This document shows, piece after piece, positions 43,815-53,945 of a DNA stretch of 64,000 nucleotides. A program made the translations under genes and the position numbers. Every line of letters starts with the position of its first letter. Position 1 is the first letter of the stretch. The notes beneath the pieces were generated by a model. The model was not told the DNA's origin. It worked only from the letters and a program-made list of their open reading frames with translations, and did not search any database. Origin of the DNA: Rostrohypoxylon terebratum (taxonomy: Eukaryota; Ascomycota; Sordariomycetes; Xylariales; Hypoxylaceae); assembly GCA_022497145.1 (NCBI GenBank), contig MU385857.1, forward strand, positions 620,001 to 684,000. The letters are read 5' to 3'.

Positions 43815-44280
43815 ACACATATCCTACACATCATCCGCGCAGATATGGACATTACGGTCATGCCATACAACAATTTTCACGAGAGCGCAGAATTGCTTCT
43901 GCTCGGCATGCTACTACCTCTTGCTAACCCCCCTTTTATGATTGCAAGTCGCTCTTTAGGTTTACCTACAGAACGCAGGAGACGTTGTACGTTGTTCAGA
44001 TTGATTAAGGTTGATTCGGAGGTTCTAGGGAATGGGCATCATGTGTGCCACATAGTTTTACCTGGCGTTGCGATGACATGGAAAGATATTAAATATTCAT
44101 GATTCGGAGAGGCTTTTTCGACCTCTTATAACCTAGCTTTGAGAATGCGAAAGACCCGAGGGTTCATTTTCTCAGAAAAGATATATCTCGACTCAAGGAT
44201 TCGTTGTGTGGCTCTGTCTCTGTATATCGCGTATGAATGGATTTACTAATAATTTACTCCTATCATGACATTATACTAGT

Positions 44281-44544
44281 TCAACGTATCCTCTCTTTTA
44301 GGTATCTGCCTTTATCCACCTCGTAATACCAAATTGGAAAATTTCCCTGGGTCGCATCATCGCACAAGACTGACCACTCAAAAACCGGCGCGTTATTAAT
44401 GTCGCGAAAATGTTGATAGGTAGCCTTAAATGAGTAGCGTGTAGCTATATTATCTCGAAGTTTAAGCCGAGCAAGGAGCCTGCTAGGTATATGTACTGAC
44501 TCGTTGTTTGGCCTCACGTCGATGAAGGACGATAGCTGGAGATT
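44281..44544 (-). pseudogene. C-terminal coding remnant, family not recognised
   Basis: An open minus-strand frame of about 85 codons ends at TGA (44281-44283) and reads convincingly as protein: VHIPSRLLARLKLRDNIATR, YSFKATYQHFRDI, FEWSVLCDDATQGNFPIWYY. It has no ATG start; upstream it meets TAA exactly where the CCTAGG-rich repeat block begins (44545). It is probably the 3' end of a gene whose 5' part was lost or replaced. A real terminal exon of an unseen gene is the alternative, but no acceptor or upstream exon is evident. Confidence 0.4.
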
Positions 44545-44559
44545 ACCTAGGACCTAGGT
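44545..44559. repeat. Near-palindromic repeat ACCTAGGACCTAGGT, copy 1
   Basis: First of three exact copies in the window (16 bp with the preceding T). It lies at the 5' break of the coding remnant. Confidence 0.9.
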
Positions 44560-45285
44560 AGGCACCTCCCTTTTAGGTGCATGGCCCCTAATGTATATTG
44601 CAGCAGGTACCTATCTGGCGTTAAAGAGTACCTAGTCCTAGGTACTGTCAAAGGCATCTAGGCTCCCAGGCTCCTAACGCTTAGGTGGGGCAGAGCCCTT
44701 TTCTTAGGTCATTCAGGTGGTACTAGGCGGTAGAGGGAAAGTACTAGGCCTTACCCAGTATACAAATCTCCAGTTTTATGCGACCTTTCACAGCACCATA
44801 GCATCATAGAAACCTTATTATATCCAGGCTTACCAGGCAGCCAGGCAGTTATATGGGATTTATGGATGAGCTGAGCGGCTGATCATTGTGGCTTGTTACA
44901 AATCCATTTTACCTACATCCTGTACAACCTTGACCTACAACTTACCTAGATCCGTTTCCAATCCATTAATGTGTTTTATTTTTGCTTTTATTTTCCTATT
45001 TGGAAAATAGGAATAATAAGCTGTCAAGGCCAGCAAGGCTTCCTCTTGTTGTTGTTTTTTTCCTTTTTTTGTGACGCCCCCCTACGTTTCGAAACACCCA
45101 ATCGCGCATGCATTCTCGTTAGTCTCGTTGGTCTCGTTTATTGGCATAGAAGCCGCCACCATTTCAAACAGGAACAACTATTCGTTCGAACCCTGGCTGG
45201 AACCTAGGTGTCGATCTTCGTTCCTTTATCCCTCTCGTGATTGCCTCGATCTCGACAGCTGCCCTGTGTCCCTAGCACACAGGTA

Positions 45286-46499
45286 ATGTCTATTTCCTCT
45301 ACGATTGCCGCTGTTATCGAAATTGTCCCGTCCCCGATACCTACGGTTCCTACGAACGCAGCGATAGGAGTCGATCTCCCTCCTGCTCCTACCGACGTCG
45401 CCTCCCTTATTACTACTGCCACTACCGCGATAGCCGCCGCTGCGACCACATCAATGGCCCCTCCCGAAGGTGATCATGGCGGGGAGGGCGAGTGTCGATT
45501 GTTAGGGCCGTTTGCCCTATTTGTACAACTCGCGTTGGGTGGATTGGCTCTCTTGTCTCTAGTCTACAAGCGGTGGCGAGAGCGGCCCCAAAGACCGGTC
45601 AAGATTTGGTTCTTTGATGTGTCTAAACAAGTATTCGGGTCGGTTTTGGTACATATCGCGAATGTATTCATGTCAATGCTCACCAGCGGTCGATTTTCTA
45701 TTAAGTTGGACCCGACCAGTGTGCAGGCGGCGGAGAGAATGCTTCGGAGAGGGGATGATTCATATGTCCCAAATCCCTGTTCCTTCTATCTCTTGAATCT
45801 GGCTATTGATGTAAGTTTATGCGCCTTCTTTTCAATGGCAAACACAACAGATACTAATCCTTACAGACTACCATCGGTATCCCTATTCTTATCATCCTTC
45901 TCCGTGTCGTTACCGGCCTCGTAGCCTACACCCCCTGGGGAAAGCCGCCAGAGTCGATCCAGTCTGGAAACTACGGCAGCCCCCCTAAAGCCTGGTGGTG
46001 GCTGAAACAATCCGTCATCTACTTCTGCGGCTTGTTTGGCATGAAAGTCTGCGTCCTAATCATATTCCTGATATTACCATGGATATCTCGTGTGGGAGAC
46101 TGGGCGCTCAGGTGGACCGAGGGCAATGAACGCGTTCAGATCGTATTTGTCATGATGCTATTCCCCCTAATCATGAATGCGATGCAGTATTATATAATCG
46201 ACAGCTTCATCAAGCTGAAAGAAAACGACCACGGGATATTACCAACGGAAGATGACGAGGGACGTGACCCCTTCGACGACGCGCTCGCAGATAGCGATGA
46301 TGATGGTTCGGTCAGCGGGGAGAGCAACGAAAGCATGAAGCTTTCTAATTCTAGGAATTTCAAGAAAAACCAGAAGGGTCCGAATCAGGGGCGCGAAGAA
46401 TACGATCCAGATCTGGATGGCCAGACGGTCATAGGGAGCAGTAGGAGTCATGAAGATAGAGGCAGACTTCTACCTAAGGAATTGGCTCCAACGGAGTAA
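45286..46499 (+). CDS. STIMATE/TMEM110-like vacuolar membrane protein
   Basis: Two exons, 45286-45810 and 45867-46499 (56-nt intron, branch ATACTAATCC), 385 aa. A Pro/Ala/Thr-rich N-terminus precedes about five membrane helices: LLGPFALFVQLALGGLALLSL, the motif IWFFDVSKQVFGSVLVHIANV, TTIGIPILIILLRVVTGLVAY, VIYFCGLFGMKVCVLIIFLI, and IVFVMMLFPLIMNAMQYYIID. The WFFDVSKQ block identifies the STIMATE family, which in yeast (YPL162C) is vacuolar and in animals is an ER regulator of STIM. The C-terminal ~110 residues are acidic and disordered. Location in the vacuolar membrane is by homology. The ATG at 45286 is the first in frame. Confidence 0.88.
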
Positions 46500-46773
46500 T
46501 TTGTCGTCCCTCTTTTGGCATAGTTTAGCATTGGTAAATTTGGAGTTTTTTTTGTTTAAAAAAAAAAGGTGTATATTTCTAAGGTCATGAAGATATTAGT
46601 ACACCGAGTAGCATTTACGTATTCCTGGACAACGCTTTATATTATTAGGAAAATGGTATATGATTGGTCCCGGATGAGCGGCAGTGTTATACAAATACAT
46701 CGTGGACTGGTTTAATCATATCCACTTGTCAAGTTTGGCGGGATTCTGCAGGCATTTTGGCCACAGCTGCAGA

Positions 46774-47241
46774 TTAATGCTGTTTTCCATGTTTTCCATA
46801 TGGGTTTCGCCCGCCTTTGTTGACTAGTTGCGAGGGTAATTGTGGAATAAGGTATTGTCTATACTGTAAGACAATCTTATAATCCTGCCAACATGCGTTT
46901 GATATGTTCTCGTAACATATACACAGGCTATTGTTGTTCACGCGATGCGTAGGCCACAAACCTTTCTGATATGATTCAAGCTTGCCCCAAGCTTCTCGAA
47001 TATGAGGTAATAGGCGATTAATCAGTTTGCGGATATTGTTTGAAGAAAAGGGGTTAAAGAAAAGGCAAGTCTCCAGAGAAGTTATCGTTGGGCAGAACAA
47101 AACCGTGATATAAAAGTCGTCTTGTATTCGTCTTTCTAAAAGCTGGTCGAGAAGGCTAACATTGTATAGATAGACAAGCTTTTGAGCAAACAGATGGATT
47201 TCTTGAGTGTCATTTACATAAGGAATACGCTATCGAAACTG
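46774..47241 (-). pseudogene. Unassigned 155-codon open frame, possible gene relic
   Basis: The minus strand stays open for roughly 155 codons, ending at 46774, with protein-like sequence (NDTQEIHLFAQKLVYLYN, NNIRKLINRLLPHIREAWGK, NNSLCICYENISNACWQDYK). It starts immediately after TAG at ~47242-47244, which could be an acceptor (CGATAG), but I find no convincing upstream donor exon. The composition is AT-rich, unlike neighbouring genes. Family not recognised; it could be a relic of a transferred or duplicated gene, or chance. Confidence 0.25.
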
Positions 47242-47350
47242 TGTTCGTTTCCTTACAAAACTCCCTCAACCACTGTGTGCTCATTAAGCGCCACCCTTTT
47301 TTGTCTGAATCTTAATTAGACGGACTGACAGCAGACCATGATATTTGGAT

Positions 47351-47377
47351 ATTATGAGAATTATGAGAATTATGAGA
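47351..47377. repeat. 9-bp tandem repeat (ATTATGAGA)3
   Basis: Three perfect consecutive units. Confidence 0.9.
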
Positions 47378-47930
47378 AGGTACGCTTGAATGTTTCTGCA
47401 GAGCACAGTAAGTGATTGCCCACACATGGTCCTTCCGTATCCCCATTAGCGCGACTGCCCATCGAAGACACCATAGCAGGATATGGATACGACGACCTTT
47501 CCATTGCCGTCGTTTCCTATTTTCATTTGGCACTGGCAGACCGGCGTACCGGCTGGTAGGAGCGTTCTTAGCGCCCCCGAAAGATACAATAGGCACTCAC
47601 CTAGGTGAGTACATGCCTCCATTCCGGCAACCTCGACACCGGTCTCCTGCCATTCCTCGATTTACATCCTGTGTATTTAACACAATAATCCCTTCCCACA
47701 ACTTGCTCTTGCCCCGTTATCTCTACCGCTTTTCGCGGTGCTGATTTGCTGATTTACCGCCGTGCGTTCTTCTACTACTATTCGCGTTCTCATCCCGGAG
47801 AATCTCTCTCACTTACAACTTTTCTCCAGGCACTTCTTTTCACAACACACCACACCACACTTCCGGGGAAAAAAAATTCATTGCTTAACTTCTTTTTCCC
47901 TCGCCACAGCCATCCATAACTACCGCAGCA

Positions 47931-49006
47931 ATGAATAATTTCCTTCCGGAACTCCTCGTAACGTGCACTCGCTGCTTGGCGGAGGTATGTAAAATCCAGA
48001 GCTCCTTTTCCTCCCCTTCTCGCACCATTCTTGGCGCATGGGAACAGCCACCCCCCAGACACGCGCTCGATGACCTAATTCCTTTCATTAACATGCGATC
48101 ACTAACTCCCCATCGACATAGTGCACTATACGAGAGCATAGCTCCTCGGCCTACAGCTACAACTGTTCAGTTTGTGGCCTGACCGGTTTGATCTCGCTCG
48201 GCCGTCCCCGAGACATGAACCCTCGCAACCCTCTCCCGAGCCAGAGCTACAGGAGCTTCGCCGGTCGCTCTCATCTTGACGAGCCGATGACACCCAGCCA
48301 CCCTAGCTACGGTGACTGGCAACGCCTTCAGTCCGGCTTACACCCTGTCGAGGCTCTGCGTACCTATGGCGCTCCCGGTCTCTCCGACCCCAACCGCATT
48401 GATCCCGAGTACGCGAGCATGGATGTCATGTACGGACAGATGTACCGCAGCATCCCAAGCAGCCTCCGAGACGTCTTCCACGACGGCTTCCGCAACGGCG
48501 TGCGCAACGGCTTGCGCAGATTCAGTGGCTCGACCCCCAACCCCAACCCCAACCCGACCCCCACCGCCGCCCGCCGCGTCCGGCGTGCTCCTCCGGCACC
48601 CACAGGTCTCCACCCCATCCGCACCAATGAGCGCGTAGACCCGACCTACTACGAGGTCTCCTCCTCTTCCTCGTCCTCGTCCGACTCGCAAACCGGCACC
48701 CTCGAAGCCGACGACGAGGCCTCGTCAGGGGACCAGCACGACCAGCACGACCGCCCCGACCGCTCCTCCTCCTCCCTCTCCATCCCCCCCATCGCCTTCA
48801 CCACCACGGGCGAGACGCTCCTCCTAGGCGAAGAGTTCCTCGTGCCCACCGCGGAAGAAGCCCGCCGCGAAGCCGGCCCCGCCGTCGGCCCCGCGCGCAT
48901 CATCTCGCAGCAGGAGCACTACGACGACCAAGGCCGCCGCTCCGTCATCGATATCGTGGAGGACGTCGCCGACGCCGACCTCACCATGTCTGGCGCCCGC
49001 CAGTAA
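47931..49006 (+). CDS. Hypothetical protein with N-terminal zinc ribbon
   Basis: Two exons, 47931-47984 and 48122-49006 (GTATGT..ACATAG), 312 aa. The N-terminus has two CxxC pairs, CTRC on exon 1 and CSVC on exon 2, separated by about 22 residues that include another Cys, which suggests a small zinc ribbon divided by the intron. A moderately ordered stretch follows (SYGDWQRLQSGLHPVEALRTYG, then MYRSIPSSLRDVFHDGFRNGVRNGLRRF). The remainder is disordered: an Asn-Pro repeat, a polyserine run, and Asp/Glu-rich sequence ending DVADADLTMSGARQ. The second half is strongly GC-rich. I do not recognise the family and assign no function. Confidence 0.7.
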
Positions 49007-49547
49007 TTTCCCCCACGTGCTGTCCCCGCCTCCTGTACGCGTTGTCGATAGTGAGGGGGTAGAGGCACCACCGAGTGGATGGGACTTGATTTCGAGTTTG
49101 GGTTTGCTTTTTACGACGAGTTATGGGATGGGATTTGTTTTTGCGCTCTTCCTTCGTGAGTTAGGAGGGCGGGTACATATCATGCCGCTTTGAACGGAGG
49201 CCATCTCACCAATACACACTTGATTTTCCCCAACTTGACTTTGTGCTATACGTGATTGCTCTCACGTTGTGATATCACTAAGCTGTCGTTGATTTATACA
49301 CGTGGGCTGGACTTGGGCAACACAACAGAACACATACCGAGAAATTTTAAAAAAAAGTCAAATTGTACAACAAGCCTTATCTCTACCAGAAAATTTCATC
49401 GTGCTATGCAGATGGTCATCCCCAAAACGCCTTAGTTCGTAGAATTTTAGCCCAACGCACATGTCTCTCCAGAAGAATGCTAAGCCCATAAGCGCCCAGT
49501 AAATCTTTTGCTACACCTCGAGGAGCCTAATTTTTCTTCTTCATTCA
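49007..49547. other. Intergenic, convergent
   Basis: 3' flanks of two converging genes; nothing else seen. Confidence 0.5.
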
Positions 49548-51109
49548 TTATACCCCGTTCCAGTTGTCCTGCTGCTGCTGCTGGACTCCTCCTCCCGGGG
49601 GTCTGTATGTACGGTAGCCAGGGTACGCCGTTCCTCCGTTCGCTGTTTGAACCGGAGTTGTTGTGGCAGGTCGGCTATAGCCTGAGCTAAAGTCAAATCC
49701 GCCGCTGTTTTGGATAGGTGACACTGGTCCTGCCCTATCCGAATACTGATCCTGCGCAGATTGCACCAGAGGCCGGTTGGAATCGTTAGAGTACTGTCGG
49801 TAGGGTGCCGGGTGCCTAGTATGGCTACCTGGAGTAGCTGTCTGGGATCTCTGGGGATATTCAAATCCAATCTGTGGACCAGGAGATTGCATACGGGTGG
49901 GGTTTTCGTAGCCGTAAGCGGCTCCAGGACCGGGAGATCCCATTCGAGAGGGGTTGTTGTAAGCGTTGTTGACACTCGGCGCAGTGCGATAGCTAGGTGG
50001 AGCACCGGGGGTTCCACTGCGTCCATACTCGTCGTACGGTCTCGGAGTTCGTGACTGGGGGTATCCTTGGTCGGCTCCTCTACCATAGCCATTGTTATAA
50101 CCGCCATTATTATACCCATCGTTATTATACCCGTTATTATAATCTTGCTGAGGTGTTTGGCTTCTCATTGCTCCGACCGCCGCCACACCATATCCCTGGT
50201 TCGAATTATCATGCGTAGCCTGACCATAACCGTTATAGTCGTTGTAGTGGTCATATCCTTGCCCATTTGCCGAGTACGGATCTGTTGCAGATCGCGCTGG
50301 TGCCATGTATCCGTTAGGACCGCCTTGCGGGGGAGGTGGGCCATAGGGGTTCCTGTTATCAGGAGAAACCGGGCTTGGCGTTGTGGGATGGGATAGATTG
50401 TTTGCGCTCAGAGCCATATTTTGATTCTCGGGCTTCTTCAAGGGTGCCATCTCGACAGAGTCATCTTCAACTAACACCTTCTGGGTTTGTGAGCCTTCCC
50501 AAGTCGGCATAGCAGGCAAAGAATCCGCGTCCTTCTTACTATCGTCGAAGATAGCGTATTGAGGCGTGTCAGATATCGGTTTCGGAGTTGAAGCTGGGGG
50601 GAAGTGTGGTGACATTGGTGCTTGTGAGCGATATTGCTGGTTTTCGCCATGGTGTGGCGGGACAAATGGTTCGTCGAGGTACTTGTGACGCTTGCCTCGA
50701 GGTGGATCGCAACATCCACAGCATTCACCACAGCACTTGAGACAATAGCAACATTCGCAACAACACGAAAGGCCACAGCAGAGACACCGAGCGATACACC
50801 AAACTATGGAGAGGATGATGAGACCACCGATGACGATTACAGCTATTACTGGCCACCTATAGAATGTTAGATTTATGGGACTAAGCGAGATTCGAGATGA
50901 GTTAAATCGTACTTGCAAAAAGTGGCCTTCATACAATTATCCCAACTAGAGAAGGCGGTTTTGGCATCCGTAATGTCACCCTTGATACTGTCGATTGTCT
51001 GACGTTTACCTACCGCGGCGACTGCACTACGCGCGAGGAGGTTTACGAAGGCATCCTTGAAGCTCCGCTCCTGGAGACTGCGCTCCATTAACACACCGAC
51101 GTGCGGCAT
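49548..51109 (-). CDS. Fibroin-3-related membrane protein
   Basis: Minus strand, exons 50913-51109 and 49548-50856 (56-nt intron, CTAAC branch, CTATAG acceptor), 501 aa. A short N-terminal region (MPHVGVLMERSLQERSFKDAF) is followed by one membrane helix (WPVIAVIVIGGLIILSIVWC). An extraordinary block with 16 cysteines in about 31 residues comes directly after it, then the basic PRGKRHKYLDEPFVPPH. The rest is low complexity, Pro/Tyr/Asn/Gly-rich, with YNNGYNNDGYNNGGYNN-type repeats and a final poly-Gln. This architecture matches the fungal protein set annotated as fibroin-3 related; no biochemical role is established that I know of. Juxtamembrane cysteines could be palmitoylated (inference). 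Confidence 0.8.
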
Positions 51110-53394
51110 GGCGTTTTCCTCCAATATAAACGTAATTACGGCGCGATGCTAAATGAACGGATTTAAGAGGGTTTCGTAGGTGATTATTCGGGGAGAAAGT
51201 TGAGTTGCGAAGCGTTGCTAAAGATCCATGGCACGAAAACCCCGTCGAATGATCAAATAGTGGTAAGAGTGGTTAAGAGTAATAATATCCCCAACCCGTG
51301 GGAGTAACACCTTGCTCAAGAGCAAACAGATTATGATAGACACCAGCACGATTACAGAATCGTCTTCCCAGCTCGTGAATTACTTGGTTAAAATCTTAGG
51401 TATGACGGTGTTTCGCTCGTGACTCGTTGTTTCGGCGTGGCTTTGAGGGTCAGTGTGATAATAAGGGTCCAGTCAATGGCGAACTTGACCCCGTCTATCC
51501 AATAAAATGAGAGGATGAATGTCAAAGCAATCCAATGTTGAAAAAAGGAGCGTGAAACGATACAACTCAGTATATCGTCATAAAAAAAACAAAGAATCAA
51601 CAATAACGCGAGAACATGTCTCGATTATTGAGAACGAGAGGAGGTTCGCGTGGTGGTTGCGTTAGAAAGGTTAAAAAAAAGGCGTAAGAGGCATGTAAAG
51701 GCCTCAAGGAAGGCTGGATGAGAAGAGAACGGGGAAAATGGAAAGTGCCTAATGCATCCTAGGTCTGCTAGGCCTACTAGGGATCGTTGTAGCGTGGTGT
51801 ACATGGATAGTAGTATGCCAATCCGTAATCTGAACACACTAAGCGAAGTAAGAACTCTGCAGAACGGCTGCAAAACTCTGTAAGCTGTCCCTGAAAATAG
51901 TGGGGGCCGTTTGGGAGAACGGCAATTTCACAGGCAAGTCGCAATTAACCCGCTAGATGGGATGCAGCGTTGGAGATTGCCTAAAACGATCCTACTATGT
52001 AAAATGCGCCCTCAGAAACCCCCAAGAACTGGAAGGTTAGAAGGTCCTAGCAGAGATCCCCTAGCAGCGGTACCTAGTTTATACCTGAGACCCGATAAAC
52101 TGTTGCATTCGTCAGCTAATAATTAACTCTACTATGTAATATATCCAATATCTTCTAACTCGACCATTTTGCATTAACGGAATTCAATTGCCTTGTATTT
52201 CGCCAAGGGTCCGAGGTCATTGCCAATGTCTTTGCCCACCTACAAAGTGCATTTGACGTGTTTCAACTCACTAGGCGAAAATTCAGCTTTGTTGTCCACA
52301 ACTAGAGTTTGTGGGTTCTATTCCTTTGTCCTCTGACTGTGGCTGGCGTCAGGATGATCCTATAGACGCTTACTATGTTTGTACTGAACTGCGCCTACAT
52401 TTCTAGTGTACATATCCGCATAGCCAAGGCGTTAAACCAATAACGATTAAGTTTTTGATTAAGTATCTGTATTTTTCGTATTACCAGAGGCACAGTATCC
52501 GCGGGCCAAAATCCTCATAGGTGGATATGTTTGCCATACATAGTATTCCGCCATAATACTAGTACACACCCACTTTGTTACCTACATAGTAGTACGATTG
52601 TCGTGACCAAATCCACCGACCAAAGGGTCCCGAGTTAAAAACGCGATGTGGGGAGCTATCTGACCGAAGAAAAATCGTACGTTCACCGGTCGAGCTTGAG
52701 GAGATGCAGATTTGCGGGGTTGGGTTATGCATGTATTCTGCAATGATTGGCGTTGTTTTACATCGAAGAATCTACTCCGTGGACCCGCTGATCCGCTTAC
52801 CCTCGAGATCGTCATCGAAAACTGGTGGGCCTACTTCGTAGTTGCATATATTAAGCAGGCAGGCAGGTAGAATATGTCAATATTTAAGACGACAGCGCAT
52901 TACTTCATAGTCTTATATAAAAAGTTGTTAGCTACCTACCTAGGACCTAGGTTACAGATCACGTTGACAACTATGCGAAGACATTTATGATACTCAGTAA
53001 TTAACTGAAATCTTTTCGTGGGCTATAAAAACCTGTATCATTAGACAACTATCGTGATTAAACGGAAACTTCACTAGGTGGAGACTTAAGGACATTTTCC
53101 AAGATAGCCCAGAAAGTCAATAAGCATCGTGACCGAGGTACACGCAGAGTGGCCCGTCATGATAAATAAAAGCAAGAGAACTAGAATTACTCTTGTCAAC
53201 CCGTGTTTCCTCCCAACGACGTGCAGAATCGTGCAGACATATTATTGGTTCGTTCCCTATGCCAATCCTCATCACCGCCAACGCCGAGTAAGAAGCCAGT
53301 CCTGTAAACTGAACGCCTGAAGCCGTCAAATCAAATTAAGGTAGTATGTCCGAACTTTATCGTTCTCCACTTGTCCGACCTCTTTTTTTTTGAT
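51110..53394. other. Intergenic, 2.3 kb
   Basis: Upstream region of the fibroin-3-related gene and 3' flank of the RCR gene. Contains copy 2 of the 16-bp repeat (52937-52952). No gene supported; small ORFs lack recognisable content. Confidence 0.5.
52938..52952. repeat. Near-palindromic repeat ACCTAGGACCTAGGT, copy 2
   Basis: Exact copy of the element at 44545, preceded by CTACCT and followed by TAC. Confidence 0.9.
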
Positions 53395-53945
53395 TTAACG
53401 GTTAGGCGGGGGGCCCTCGGGAGGTGCGTAGTCGGTCTTGGCGTTGCCATTGTTGTAGACGTTCTTGGGTGGCTGCACGACGCCCTCGTGCTGGCCGTAG
53501 TAACCATCATCGCGGTTGAACGTAGTTCCGGTGTACTGGTTCTCCATCGGGTAGGCCTGTCCGTACGCGGGAGGAGGAGGGTGGGCATTGTAGCCCTGGG
53601 GATTGTTGTTGTAGTACGCGTTCTGGGGTTGGTTATTATTATTACTAGCCATCCAACCCGTTCCGTACATTGGCTGAAGACCCTGGCGTCTGCGACGGCG
53701 AGAGTTGATGCATCTAGTGCGGATGTTAGTTTTCGTGAACAGTCGATCTTAGATATTTCATTGAGTACACACGCCCATAGGAAGAAGACGGCAAGAATGA
53801 GAACGATGACTACTGCCGCGAAGATCCAGCGACCATACCAGTTCCATGCACTGTAACAATTGCCATATCTGTCGTAGTATCCGTTATCGCAGTATCGCTG
53901 GCGCTTTGCCAATTCGGCACCGACTTGCTCGATGAAAGGCGCCAT
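53395..53945 (-). CDS. RCR family protein (chitin deposition / Congo red resistance)
   Basis: Minus strand, exons 53773-53945 and 53395-53713 (59-nt intron, GTGTGT..ACTAG), 163 aa. The N-terminal ectodomain has a Cys pair (RYCDNGYYDRYGNCYSAWNWYG), followed by one membrane helix (IFAAVVIVLILAVFFLWAC) and a stop-transfer RRRRR, then a Pro/Tyr/Asn-rich tail with PPPPAYG and PPEGPPPNR. This is the RCR pattern. Yeast Rcr1/Rcr2 act in the endosome-vacuole system and modulate plasma-membrane and cell-wall proteins; PY-like motifs in the tail recruit Rsp5 there. Here PPPPAYG could serve that role (inference). It lies on the same strand as the similarly built fibroin-3-related gene. Confidence 0.88.

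Larger units (their letters stand above)
43815..45285. other. Intergenic with a coding remnant and AGGTACCT-rich block
   Basis: Apart from the minus-strand remnant at 44281-44544, the interval 44545-44760 is dense in ACCTAGG/AGGTACC motifs. T-rich tracts near 44970-45070 precede the next gene. No intact gene. Confidence 0.5.
46500..47930. other. Intergenic, 1.4 kb
   Basis: Holds the unassigned minus-strand frame 46774-47241 and a 9-bp repeat at 47351. The C/T-rich end is probably the leader of the following gene. Confidence 0.5.

Noticed and set aside
47312..47596. 94-codon minus frame upstream of the unassigned relic
   Set aside because: Contains the ATTATGAGA repeat, has no recognisable content and no donor that links it to the downstream frame.
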